Origin: Ruminococcus flavefaciens
GTDB lineage: Bacteria; Bacillota; Clostridia; Oscillospirales; Ruminococcaceae
Length of the DNA stretch: 27,756 bases
Direction of reading: 5' to 3'
Assembly (NCBI GenBank): GCA_002309635.1
Contig: DBXO01000046.1
Coordinates: 1 to 27,756, forward strand
Part shown: piece after piece, positions 8,091 to 15,022 of the stretch
How positions within the stretch are numbered: position 1 is the stretch's first letter
Layout: each line of letters opens with the position of its first letter
Translations under genes and position numbers: made by a program
The notes under the pieces: model-generated
What the model was told of the DNA's origin: nothing
The model's database searches: none
What the model saw: the letters and a program-made list of their open reading frames with translations, nothing else

Positions 8091-8106
8091 TGTTTCACGT
8101 GAAACA
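8091..8106 (+). promoter_or_regulatory. Perfect parS site
   Basis: TGTTTCACGTGAAACA is an exact match to the conserved chromosomal parS palindrome bound by ParB (Spo0J). It lies 25 bp upstream of the parA -35 box, so ParB spreading from it would cover the parAB promoter. Confidence 0.96.
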
Positions 8107-8131
8107 ATTTTAAAAAAAACTCCGTTTCCTG

Positions 8132-8160
8132 TTTACATTATACTTTAAAAGTGGTATAAT
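8132..8160 (+). promoter_or_regulatory. Promoter of parA-parB-serS
   Basis: TTTACA (8132-8137), a 17-bp spacer and TATAAT (8155-8160) form a near-consensus sigma-A promoter. An extended -10 TGG stands directly before the TATAAT. Confidence 0.88.
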
Positions 8161-8190
8161 ATTATAAGTAAATCTTGAAAGGAAGATATT

Positions 8191-9018
8191 ATGGGCAAGA
8201 TAATCGCTGTTGCCAACCAGAAGGGTGGCGTAGGAAAAACAACTACCGTAATAAATATTGCAGCATATCTCGGTTCACGCGAGCTTAAAATACTCTGTGT
8301 TGACGTCGATCCGCAGGGCAATACCACTACGGGCTTCGGTATCAAGAAAAAGTCCGTGAGCGTTTCTGCTTATGATGTTATCACAGGCAAGGCAAGGATC
8401 CAGGAAGCCATCGTTCCCACTGAGTTTGAGAACGTGTCTATCGTTCCTGCTACAGAAGCTCTTGCAGGCTGCGAGATCGAGCTTGTGGAGTTTGAGAACA
8501 GAGTAAACAGACTTAAAATGCAGCTGCTTACCTGTAAGGATGATTATGATTACATATTCATAGACTGTCCGCCTGCACTGGGAACCATTACCATCAACGG
8601 TCTTGTTGCCTGCGACAGTATCATCGTGCCTATGCTTGCGGAGTTCTATGCTCTTGAGGGACTTTCTCAGCTTGTAAATACTATAAAAATAGTTAAAAAT
8701 AATTATAATCCTGCTCTTGAGATAGAGGGAATCCTTTTCACTATGTTCGACGGCAGACTAAATGTTGCAAACGATGTAGTTACAGAAGTGGAGAAGTATT
8801 TCCCTGATAAGATATTTAGGACAAAGATACCGAGAAACGTCCGTATCTCTGAGGCTCCCAGTCACGGCAAGCCTGTAATGTATTATGATAAAGCGTCAAA
8901 GGGTGCAGAGTCCTATGAGCTTGTATGCCACGAGATACTGGGTGAGCCTTTAGAGCTTCCAAAGAAAAAAAAGATATTTTCTTTCAAAAAAAACAGGAAA
9001 GGGAAACGTTCGTCTTAA
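8191..9018 (+). CDS. parA: Chromosome partitioning ATPase ParA (Soj)
   Basis: ParA/Soj is a deviant Walker-type ATPase that binds DNA as an ATP dimer and works with ParB-parS in origin segregation; in Bacillus it also regulates DnaA. The 275-aa product has the deviant Walker A KGGVGKTT (11-18) with the signature lysine at its start, the DVDPQGN block, the Walker B-like YIFIDCPPALG and the block IPRNVRISEAPSHGKP typical of chromosomal ParA. The C-terminus is lysine-rich (KKKKIFSFKKNRKGK). AAAGGAAG at 8178-8185 precedes ATG 8191. It is 17 bp ahead of parB in the same unit. Confidence 0.95.
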   Translation: MGKIIAVANQKGGVGKTTTVINIAAYLGSRELKILCVDVDPQGNTTTGFGIKKKSVSVSAYDVITGKARIQEAIVPTEFENVSIVPATEALAGCEIELVEFENRVNRLKMQLLTCKDDYDYIFIDCPPALGTITINGLVACDSIIVPMLAEFYALEGLSQLVNTIKIVKNNYNPALEIEGILFTMFDGRLNVANDVVTEVEKYFPDKIFRTKIPRNVRISEAPSHGKPVMYYDKASKGAESYELVCHEILGEPLELPKKKKIFSFKKNRKGKRSS

Positions 9019-9035
9019 CGAATGAGGTTTGAACT

Positions 9036-9890
9036 ATGGCAAAAGGTGGTTTAGGCGCAGGGCTCGATACTCTATTCAGCGACAACGCCAATGAGGTACA
9101 GGTAAAAAAGACCCTTCGTACTGCTGAATTGGAACCTAACAGAGATCAACCCCGTAAGGCGTTCAGTGACGAGGCTATAACAGCTCTTGCGGACTCTATC
9201 CGTGAGCATGGCATGCTCCAGCCTATAATCGTTCGTCCGATAGCTTCGGGCGGATATCAGATCGTTGCGGGTGAAAGAAGATGGCGGGCTGCAAGAATGG
9301 CAGGACTTGATGAAGTTCCTGTTGTCATCCGTGAACTAAGTGATCTTCAGACTGCACAGATAGCAATTATTGAAAACTTACAGCGTGAGAATCTTAATCC
9401 GATTGAAGAAGCGGCAGGCTACAACGATCTTATTGAGAATTTCGGCATGACGCAGGAAAAGGTCGCAAAAATGGTTGGCCGCTCCCGTTCGGCAGTTGCA
9501 AATGCTGTTAGAATACTCTCATTGCCCGACAGAGTTATAAAAATGGTCGAAAACGGAGAGATATCCGCAGGTCATGCAAGAGCACTGCTGGGCTTTGAGG
9601 ACGAGGAAATGCTCGTAGCTACAGCTTTGAGAGCAGCAGACGGCGGACTGACCGTTCGTCAGGTAGAGAAGGCTGCACAGAAATCGGCAGAGCATGCTGA
9701 GGAAGCAGCCGCAGAGAAGTCAAACAGGAAAATTGATAATTATTTTAAGGAAATGGAGCTGTCTCTTAACGAGCGCCTTGGCAGAAAGGTCAGGGTAGAC
9801 TACGGTAAGAACAAGGGCGCTCTTATCCTTGAATTTTATGATAAAAACGACCTCGCAGCACTGGCTGAAAAGCTGGCAAAAGAGGACTAA
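9036..9890 (+). CDS. parB: Chromosome partitioning protein ParB (Spo0J)
   Basis: ParB is a CTP-dependent DNA clamp that loads at parS, spreads, and recruits SMC. The 284-aa product starts with GGLGAGLDTLF, the short N-terminal motif that stimulates ParA. The CTP-binding domain contains GERRWRAAR (79-87) and ENLQRENLNPIEEA. A helix-turn-helix (GMTQEKVAKMVGRSRSAVAN) and a central SAGHARALL block follow, then a C-terminal dimerization domain (about 235-284). The linker carries an Ala/Glu/Lys-rich stretch. It lies between parA and serS, 11 bp before the latter. It is the paralogue of the Noc-like gene and the likely reader of the three parS sites. Confidence 0.95.
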   Translation: MAKGGLGAGLDTLFSDNANEVQVKKTLRTAELEPNRDQPRKAFSDEAITALADSIREHGMLQPIIVRPIASGGYQIVAGERRWRAARMAGLDEVPVVIRELSDLQTAQIAIIENLQRENLNPIEEAAGYNDLIENFGMTQEKVAKMVGRSRSAVANAVRILSLPDRVIKMVENGEISAGHARALLGFEDEEMLVATALRAADGGLTVRQVEKAAQKSAEHAEEAAAEKSNRKIDNYFKEMELSLNERLGRKVRVDYGKNKGALILEFYDKNDLAALAEKLAKED

Positions 9891-9901
9891 GGAGAATAAA
9901 T

Positions 9902-11194
9902 ATGATAGACATTAAGCTTATAAGAACCAATCCCGAAATGGTTAAGGAAAACATCAGGAAGAAGTTTCAGGACGACAAGCTCGAACTCGTTGACAAGGTA
10001 ATTGAGCTTGACAAGCAGTACAGAGAGACCAAACTTGCCTGTGATAACCTCAGAAATACACGTAACGTGAAGAGCAAAGAGATCGGCGGACTTATGAAGA
10101 ACGGTCAGAAGGACGAGGCTGAAAAGATAAAGGCTGAGGTCTCAGCAATGGGCAAGGAGCTCGAGGAAAAGGAGCAGCTCGAGGTTAAGCTCGAAGCTGA
10201 TATCCGCGAAATAATGCTGGTAATACCAAATATCATCGACGAGACCGTTCCGATAGGAAAGGACGATACAGAGAACGTAGAGGTAGAGCGTTTCGGCGAG
10301 CCTGCTGTTCCTGCATTTGAAGTTCCTTACCACGTTGATATCATGGAAAAGTTAAACGGTATCGACATCGACAGCGCACGTAAGACAAGCGGAAACGGCT
10401 TCTATTATCTCTGCGGAGATATCGCACAGCTCCAGAGCTGTATACTCTCTTATGCAAGAGACTTCATGATAGACAAGGGCTTCACTTATTACATTCCTCC
10501 ATTCATGATAAGAAGCAATGTTGTTACAGGCGTTATGAGCTTCGCAGAAATGGAAGGCATGATGTATAAGATAGAGGGCGAGGATCTTTACCTTATCGGT
10601 ACTTCCGAGCACTCTATGATAGGCAAGTTCATTGATACCATCGTTCCCGAGGAGGAGCTTCCCAAGACTCTTACAAGCTATTCTCCATGCTTCCGCAAGG
10701 AGGTAGGAGCTCACGGAATCGAGGAGCGCGGCGTTTACCGTATCCACCAGTTTGAAAAGCAGGAAATGGTTGTTGTATGTAAGCCCGAGGAATCTATGGA
10801 CTGGTTCCATAAGCTCTACAGCTATACAGTTGAGTTCTTCCGTACACTTGATATACCTGTACGTACTCTTGAATGCTGCTCGGGAGACCTTGCAGACCTT
10901 AAGGTAAAGTCTATCGATGTTGAAGCATGGTCGCCCCGTCAGAAGAAGTACTTCGAGGTAGGAAGCTGTTCAAACCTGGGCGATGCACAGGCAAGACGTC
11001 TCGGTATCAGAGTAAAGGCTGAGGACGGCAGCAAATACTTTGCACATACACTTAACAATACAGTTGTTGCTCCTCCGAGAATGCTTATCGCATTCCTTGA
11101 GAACAACCTCAACGAGGACGGTTCTATCCGCATACCAAAGGCACTCCAGCCCTATATGCGCAAGGATATAATAAAGGTACCCGAGAAGAAGTAA
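9902..11194 (+). CDS. serS: Seryl-tRNA synthetase, divergent motif 2/3 variant
   Basis: SerRS charges tRNA-Ser with serine. The 430-aa product has a typical N-terminal coiled-coil arm (about 28-105) that grips the tRNA-Ser variable arm, then a class II core with TSEHSMIGKF, motif 2 CFRKEVGAHGIEERGVYRIH, and motif 3 LNNTVVAPPRMLIAFLEN. Common bacterial SerRS has FRxEAGSAGRDTRG in motif 2 and GSGLAVGR in motif 3, so this enzyme belongs to a different sequence type, though catalytic arginines are kept. ATG 9902 follows AAGGAG. It is cotranscribed with parAB and its stop overlaps the next start by one base (TAATG). Confidence 0.93.
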   Translation: MIDIKLIRTNPEMVKENIRKKFQDDKLELVDKVIELDKQYRETKLACDNLRNTRNVKSKEIGGLMKNGQKDEAEKIKAEVSAMGKELEEKEQLEVKLEADIREIMLVIPNIIDETVPIGKDDTENVEVERFGEPAVPAFEVPYHVDIMEKLNGIDIDSARKTSGNGFYYLCGDIAQLQSCILSYARDFMIDKGFTYYIPPFMIRSNVVTGVMSFAEMEGMMYKIEGEDLYLIGTSEHSMIGKFIDTIVPEEELPKTLTSYSPCFRKEVGAHGIEERGVYRIHQFEKQEMVVVCKPEESMDWFHKLYSYTVEFFRTLDIPVRTLECCSGDLADLKVKSIDVEAWSPRQKKYFEVGSCSNLGDAQARRLGIRVKAEDGSKYFAHTLNNTVVAPPRMLIAFLENNLNEDGSIRIPKALQPYMRKDIIKVPEKK

Positions 11195-11631
11195 TGGGCT
11201 TCGTAATATATTTTGGAGTACTTGCTGCAATTGCTGTTATTGGCATACTGCTTTACAATTACAATAAAAAAAAGTATTGTCTTTGCGTACAGGCTGTAAT
11301 AACACAGTGTGATGTACGAGTAAAAAAAGTTTCGTCTTATGGTGAACCAACGGAATTAAGAAAAACGTATTATTACACCTGTGAATATTATTACGAAGGA
11401 CAGCAGTATACGTATAAATTTCAGCAGGGCGGCTCGTTTCAGTATGTATTTGCAGTCGGTCAGAAAACAGATATCTATATTGACCCTGACAGACCTGATA
11501 AAGCAATGTTAAGCCATACACCTGATAAGATCGGACTTATAGTCCTGTTTTCAATACTTGGCTTGCTGGTTCTGGCAGGCATTGCACTTCTATTTTTAAT
11601 GATGATGTATTCAAAAATCGGTCCGCAATAA
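11194..11631 (+). CDS. Small membrane protein, DUF3592-like
   Basis: The 145-aa protein has a hydrophobic segment at each end (about 3-21 and 113-137) and a soluble middle rich in Tyr and beta-prone residues (YYYTCEYYYEGQQYTYKF, then IYIDPDRPDKAML). The layout of two membrane helices flanking a beta domain with a 'yY.Y...G..y' pattern and a DPxxP turn resembles DUF3592. Function is unknown. Its ATG overlaps the serS stop codon by one base, so it is translationally coupled to serS. Its own stop codon lies in the loop of the terminator. The base composition is more A+T-rich than serS. Confidence 0.75.
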   Translation: MGFVIYFGVLAAIAVIGILLYNYNKKKYCLCVQAVITQCDVRVKKVSSYGEPTELRKTYYYTCEYYYEGQQYTYKFQQGGSFQYVFAVGQKTDIYIDPDRPDKAMLSHTPDKIGLIVLFSILGLLVLAGIALLFLMMMYSKIGPQ

Positions 11632-11647
11632 GGCGGACCGATTTTTT
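11613..11647 (+). terminator. Terminator of the parA-parB-serS unit
   Basis: A 14-bp stem (arms 11613-11626 and 11633-11646, core CGGTCCGC/GCGGACCG) with a 6-nt loop and a T tract. The stop codon of the preceding gene lies in the loop. Confidence 0.9.
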
Positions 11648-11666
11648 ATGATAGAAGGGATAACGG

Positions 11667-11768
11667 CTAATCTATATGCTCGTCGCCCCACTTTGCTGCT
11701 GTACAGAGGCAAATTGTTATTACGCCGATAGTTCCACCGAACATTGTTCCTAATATGAAGCTTAACAT
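11667..11768 (-). CDS. DUF3789-like membrane microprotein
   Basis: A 33-aa frame on the minus strand reads MLSFILGTMFGGTIGVITIC and continues LCTAAKWGDEHID. One hydrophobic helix (residues 2-25) containing GGTIGV and a CLC/AAK end match what I know of DUF3789, a very short single-pass family common in Clostridia. The frame is open for 7 more codons to an ATG at 11787-11789. I prefer the inner ATG (11766-11768), because a TATAAT on the minus strand (11800-11805) would put the transcript start only a few bases before the outer ATG, and a GTGAGTG stretch precedes the inner one. It is the only gene in the 352-bp gap between the serS unit and the flavodiiron gene. Function unknown. Confidence 0.65.
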   Translation of the reverse strand: MLSFILGTMFGGTIGVITICLCTAAKWGDEHID

Positions 11769-11907
11769 AATTATATCACTCACTTTCATTTTGCTTTTTA
11801 TTATATTATGAGTCTTTTATCTGAGTATAATCATTGAAATGCATGGATATTTCCGTTGAAAACAGACATAATAAAAGAAATATCTTTAAATTTGTTGCAA
11901 ATGCCAC

Positions 11908-11936
11908 TTTTCACGGCTTTGTATTTATGGTATAAT
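11908..11936 (+). promoter_or_regulatory. Promoter of the flavodiiron gene cluster
   Basis: TATAAT at 11931-11936 with an extended TGG before it, and TTTTCA (11908-11913) as a weak -35 at 17 bp. A 12-base block TTTGTTGCAAAT at 11891-11902, also found before the GH5 gene, lies just upstream. Confidence 0.65.
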
Positions 11937-11983
11937 TATCCCATAAACGCGACAGCGTAAATAAAGAAAAGAGGTAATTACCA

Positions 11984-13141
11984 ATGAATAAAATAACAAA
12001 CGACATTTACTATATCGGAGTCAACGATCATCAGGTCGACCTCTTTGAGGGACAGTATGATGTTCCAAACGGCATGGCATATAATTCATATATTATAGTT
12101 GATGAAAAAACAGCTGTTTTTGACACTGTTGACGGTAATTTCACTGACGAATGGCTCGGCAATATCTCGGAAGTACTTGGTGACAAGGCTCCCGATTATA
12201 TCATAGTTCAGCATATGGAGCCCGATCACTCAGCAAATCTTGCAAATTTCCTCAGAAAATACCCGAATGCAACAGTTGTGGGCAATGCAAAGACCTTCGG
12301 CATGATAGACAGTTTCTTCGACGGTCTGACTATTGCAAACAAGCTTGAAGTCAAGGAGGGTGAGAAGCTTTCACTTGGAAAGCACGAGCTTTCATTCGTA
12401 TTCGCACCTATGGTCCACTGGCCTGAGGTAATGTTCACTTACGACAGCACAGACAAGGTGCTCTTCTCAGCTGACGCTTTCGGAAAGTTCGGCGCTCTTG
12501 ACGTCGAGGAGGACTGGGCATGCGAGGCTCGCCGCTATTACTTCGGTATCGTAGGAAAGTACGGCGTGCAGGTACAGGCTGTACTGAAAAAGGCATCTGC
12601 TCTTGACATACAGACTATCTGCCCTCTCCACGGCCCTGTACTCAAGGAAAATCTCGGATACTATCTCGGACTTTACAATACATGGTCAAGTTACGGTGTT
12701 GAGTCTGAGGGAATATTCATCGCTTATACTTCCGTTTACGGCAATACAAAGAAGGCTGCCGAGCTCCTCAGGGAAAAGCTTGAGGCAAAGGGCTGCCCAA
12801 AGGTAGCAATTGCCGACCTTGCAAGAGAGGATATGGCTGAATCTGTTGAGGACGCATTCCGCTACGGAAAGCTTGTTATCGCCACAACAACCTACAATGC
12901 CGATATCTTCCCGTTTATGAAGCACTTCATTCTCGACCTTACCGAGAGAAACTATCAGAACCGTACTATCGGTATCATTGAGAACGGCAGCTGGGCTCCT
13001 CTCGCAGCAAAGACCGTAAAGGCCATGTTTGAGAAATCAAAGAATATCACATGGACAGATACAACCGTATCAATAAAGTCGGCGTTGAAGCCTGCAAATA
13101 TCGAGCAGATAGAGGCTCTTGCAGATGAGCTTATGAAATAA
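11984..13141 (+). CDS. fprA: Flavodiiron protein (A-type flavoprotein)
   Basis: Flavodiiron proteins reduce O2 to water and/or NO to N2O in the cytoplasm of anaerobes, taking electrons from rubredoxin, ferredoxin or F420H2. The 385-aa product has the lactamase-like di-iron domain with ligands H77-x-E79-x-D81-H82 (HMEPDH), H145 (PMVHWPE), D164 (SADAF) and H216 (CPLHGP), all present. A C-terminal flavodoxin domain follows, with FMN loop TSVYGNT (249-255). The length is that of class A without extra rubredoxin domains. GAGGT precedes ATG 11984. It heads a cluster with an FTR-like protein and a thioredoxin, so it probably serves oxidative or nitrosative stress defence; O2 versus NO preference cannot be read here. 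Confidence 0.93.
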   Translation: MNKITNDIYYIGVNDHQVDLFEGQYDVPNGMAYNSYIIVDEKTAVFDTVDGNFTDEWLGNISEVLGDKAPDYIIVQHMEPDHSANLANFLRKYPNATVVGNAKTFGMIDSFFDGLTIANKLEVKEGEKLSLGKHELSFVFAPMVHWPEVMFTYDSTDKVLFSADAFGKFGALDVEEDWACEARRYYFGIVGKYGVQVQAVLKKASALDIQTICPLHGPVLKENLGYYLGLYNTWSSYGVESEGIFIAYTSVYGNTKKAAELLREKLEAKGCPKVAIADLAREDMAESVEDAFRYGKLVIATTTYNADIFPFMKHFILDLTERNYQNRTIGIIENGSWAPLAAKTVKAMFEKSKNITWTDTTVSIKSALKPANIEQIEALADELMK

Positions 13142-13162
13142 AAATCCAAGGAGGGACTGATT

Positions 13163-13366
13163 ATGAAAGTAACGCTCAATCCCGACAAAGAAGTAGTTGA
13201 CAGGATAAAAGAAGGACTTAAGATGAAGGACGGCTATTGTCCGTGCAGACTGGCAAAAACTCCCGAAAACAAGTGCATGTGCAAGGAGTTCCGCGACCAG
13301 ATAGCAGACCCGGATTTTGAGGGATTCTGTCATTGCATGCTGTATTATAAATCACTGGAAGATTAA
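13163..13366 (+). CDS. Ferredoxin:thioredoxin reductase catalytic subunit-like protein
   Basis: This 67-aa protein carries CPC (26-28), CMC (38-40) and CHC (56-58). The cysteine pattern is that of the catalytic chain of ferredoxin:thioredoxin reductase, in which four cysteines bind a [4Fe-4S] cluster and two form the active disulfide next to it. Known FTR has CPC...CPC...CHC; here the middle motif is CMC. It is shorter than plant and cyanobacterial chains (about 110 aa), and no variable subunit is nearby, as in other anaerobes with stand-alone forms. AAGGAGG precedes ATG 13163. It lies 21 bp after the flavodiiron gene and upstream of a thioredoxin, its plausible partner. Direct reduction of that thioredoxin is inferred. 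Confidence 0.85.
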   Translation: MKVTLNPDKEVVDRIKEGLKMKDGYCPCRLAKTPENKCMCKEFRDQIADPDFEGFCHCMLYYKSLED

Positions 13367-13372
13367 GGAGAA

Positions 13373-13411
13373 ATGACCATGAACGGGTTATTCAGATTAA
13401 GAAATTCATAA
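13373..13411 (+). other. Possible leader ORF (12 codons)
   Basis: A short frame encoding MTMNGLFRLRNS starts at ATG 13373 (or ATG 13379, giving MNGLFRLRNS). AAGGAG at 13366-13370 lies close in front, better spaced for the second ATG. It ends just before two alternative hairpins in the leader of the P-loop-GNAT gene. It could be a regulatory leader peptide or chance. Confidence 0.3.
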
Positions 13412-13412
13412 C

Positions 13413-13461
13413 AGCATGAGACCTTGTAAATAGTTTCATGCTTCTCACAGCAAAACTATTT
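13413..13461 (+). promoter_or_regulatory. Two mutually exclusive hairpins before the P-loop-GNAT gene
   Basis: Hairpin A pairs AGCATGAGAC (13413-13422) with GTTTCATGCT (13433-13442). Hairpin B pairs AAATAGTTT (13428-13436) with AAACTATTT (13453-13461). They share GTTT at 13433-13436, so only one can form. No long T tract follows, so translation control or RNA processing is likelier than termination. Confidence 0.4.
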
Positions 13462-13480
13462 TATACAGGAGAAAACTGTT

Positions 13481-14566
13481 ATGATATTTCAGGATAATGT
13501 TTTAAAAGAGTATCTTAAAAACGTATATTTTATCTCGGGAACGCCCTGCGGCGGCAAGACCACTGTTTCACGGGAGCTTGGCAGAAGGTTCGGTATCCAC
13601 GTATATGATATCGATGAAGCCTTTGCTGCTCATCAGAATATCTGCGACAGTGAACATCAGCCTGATATGAGCAGACGTTTCAGAAACGCAGACGAGTTCT
13701 TCGGACGTACTGCAGATGAGTATAAAAAATGGCTGATAAACAACACAAGGGAACAGCTTGATTTTGTACTGCTTGACCTTATAAGACTTTCGCAGGATAA
13801 AAAGGTGATATGCGACTGTCACCTGACTCCGGAGGAAGCTGTGAAGATAACAGAGCCGTCAAGGGTGATATTTCTAATAAATGATACATCAGATATTGTA
13901 AACGCTTACTGTGACCGCAAAGACCATACGGATTTCAGAGACTTCATTAACAGTGCCTCTGATGTTGGGAAAGCAAAGTCGGTCTGCAATGAAGTTCTTT
14001 GTTCACTGAGCAAAGAGCGCATAAACAGTATAAAGAACAGCGGTTACTTCTATATTGACCGTAAAAGCGGGAAAACAAAAGAAGAAACGGTTGCACTTGC
14101 GGAAAAGCATTTCGGCTTTGTGGATATAGTCAGGGTCAGCAGAGACACTCCGCTTGCGCAGAAGCTTCTGCAATTCGTTGAGGACTGTTCGTGGCATGAG
14201 GTAAAGGAGCACATAGCTGATATGCTGAGATCGTGGAGATTCGACGGCTGGGAGTGCATGTTTGCCGCTGTGCAGGACGGCGAGATAGTTGGCATGGCTT
14301 CGCTTATGAAGACGGACTACTATCCTCTGGACGATATATACCCTTGGGTAACGTGTATCTTTGTCACTGAGAGAGCAAGAGGCAGACGTATCAGCGGACA
14401 GCTCATAGACCATGCCAATAGATACGCAAAGGAGCTGGGCTTCACGAAAACCTATATTCCCACAGAGTATACGGGACTTTATGAGCATTACGGATACCGG
14501 TATCTGCGCGGTATCGTCAATTACGGCGGCGAAACTGACCGCCTTTACTTCAAAGAGCTTAAATAA
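13481..14566 (+). CDS. P-loop NTPase/kinase-like domain fused to GNAT acetyltransferase
   Basis: The 361-aa protein has two parts. Residues about 14-215 look like a P-loop NTPase or small-molecule kinase: GTPCGGKTT (20-28, a GxxxxGKT loop with Cys), then VYDIDEAF and a strand VIFLIN. Residues about 216-361 look like a GNAT N-acetyltransferase: VTCIFVTERARGRRISGQLI, the acetyl-CoA-binding block, and LYEHYGYRYL near the end. I do not recognise a named family for the fusion, and the substrate is unknown. It lies between the FTR-like gene and thioredoxin in the same direction, with AGGAG at 13467-13471 before ATG 13481. Membership in the redox operon is inferred from spacing; I saw no promoter in the 114-bp gap. 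Confidence 0.75.
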   Translation: MIFQDNVLKEYLKNVYFISGTPCGGKTTVSRELGRRFGIHVYDIDEAFAAHQNICDSEHQPDMSRRFRNADEFFGRTADEYKKWLINNTREQLDFVLLDLIRLSQDKKVICDCHLTPEEAVKITEPSRVIFLINDTSDIVNAYCDRKDHTDFRDFINSASDVGKAKSVCNEVLCSLSKERINSIKNSGYFYIDRKSGKTKEETVALAEKHFGFVDIVRVSRDTPLAQKLLQFVEDCSWHEVKEHIADMLRSWRFDGWECMFAAVQDGEIVGMASLMKTDYYPLDDIYPWVTCIFVTERARGRRISGQLIDHANRYAKELGFTKTYIPTEYTGLYEHYGYRYLRGIVNYGGETDRLYFKELK

Positions 14567-14585
14567 CACTTACAGGAGGTCTATT

Positions 14586-14906
14586 ATGAACGAAGTAGTT
14601 ATCACAAAGGAAAATTTTCAGAGAGAAGTGCTGAACTATAAGGACACGCCGGTCCTTCTTGATTTCTGGGCTATGTGGTGCGGCCCCTGCATGGCGCTCG
14701 GACCTGTTATCGAGCAGATAGCAGACGAATACGCAGGTAAAATAAAGGTAGGCAAGGTAAATGTTGACGAACAGCCAGAACTTGCTTCGGCTTTCAGAGT
14801 TGAGAGTATCCCCATGCTTGCAGTAGTAAAGGACGGACTTCCTGTAAAGACGTCTGTGGGACTTCGCCCGAAGAAAGAAATACTTGAAATGCTCGGATTG
14901 AAATAA
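14586..14906 (+). CDS. trxA: Thioredoxin
   Basis: A 106-aa thioredoxin, the soluble dithiol carrier that reduces protein disulfides. The active site is WCGPC (31-35) after the usual FWA strand (DFWAM), with the conserved cis-proline at SIPML and the glycine-rich end VKDG/VG. AGGAGGT at 14574-14580 gives an excellent ribosome binding site for ATG 14586; the frame is open far upstream inside the previous gene, but that part is not thioredoxin. It is 19 bp after the P-loop-GNAT gene and is closed by a strong terminator. The nearby FTR-like protein could reduce it from ferredoxin; no NADPH-dependent thioredoxin reductase gene is in the window. Confidence 0.95.
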   Translation: MNEVVITKENFQREVLNYKDTPVLLDFWAMWCGPCMALGPVIEQIADEYAGKIKVGKVNVDEQPELASAFRVESIPMLAVVKDGLPVKTSVGLRPKKEILEMLGLK

Positions 14907-14934
14907 TGCGGCAACAGTAATATATTACGTTCCG

Positions 14935-14968
14935 AAAAGCTCACTGATTTTTTTCAGTGAGCTTTTTT
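14935..14968 (+). terminator. Terminator after thioredoxin
   Basis: A 12-13 bp stem (arms 14935-14947 and 14954-14966; core GCTCACTGA/TCAGTGAGC) with a T6 loop and a following T run closes the flavodiiron-thioredoxin cluster. Confidence 0.9.
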
Positions 14969-15022
14969 AAAAAAAGTATTTGTGAAATGCACGAAAACGC
15001 TCCCCATGATTGTTTATATTTA

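Noticed and set aside
10352..10810. 152-aa minus-strand frame inside serS
   Set aside because: Antisense shadow of a well-recognised gene, with no motif or ribosome binding site.
13413..13461. Hairpins read as a transcription terminator
   Set aside because: No adequate T tract follows either stem.
13564..13579. Half parS-like TGTTTCACG in the P-loop-GNAT gene
   Set aside because: Only one half matches and it is not palindromic; expected by chance.
14003..14569. 188-aa minus-strand frame opposite the P-loop-GNAT gene
   Set aside because: Shadow frame; the plus strand shows clear P-loop and GNAT motifs.
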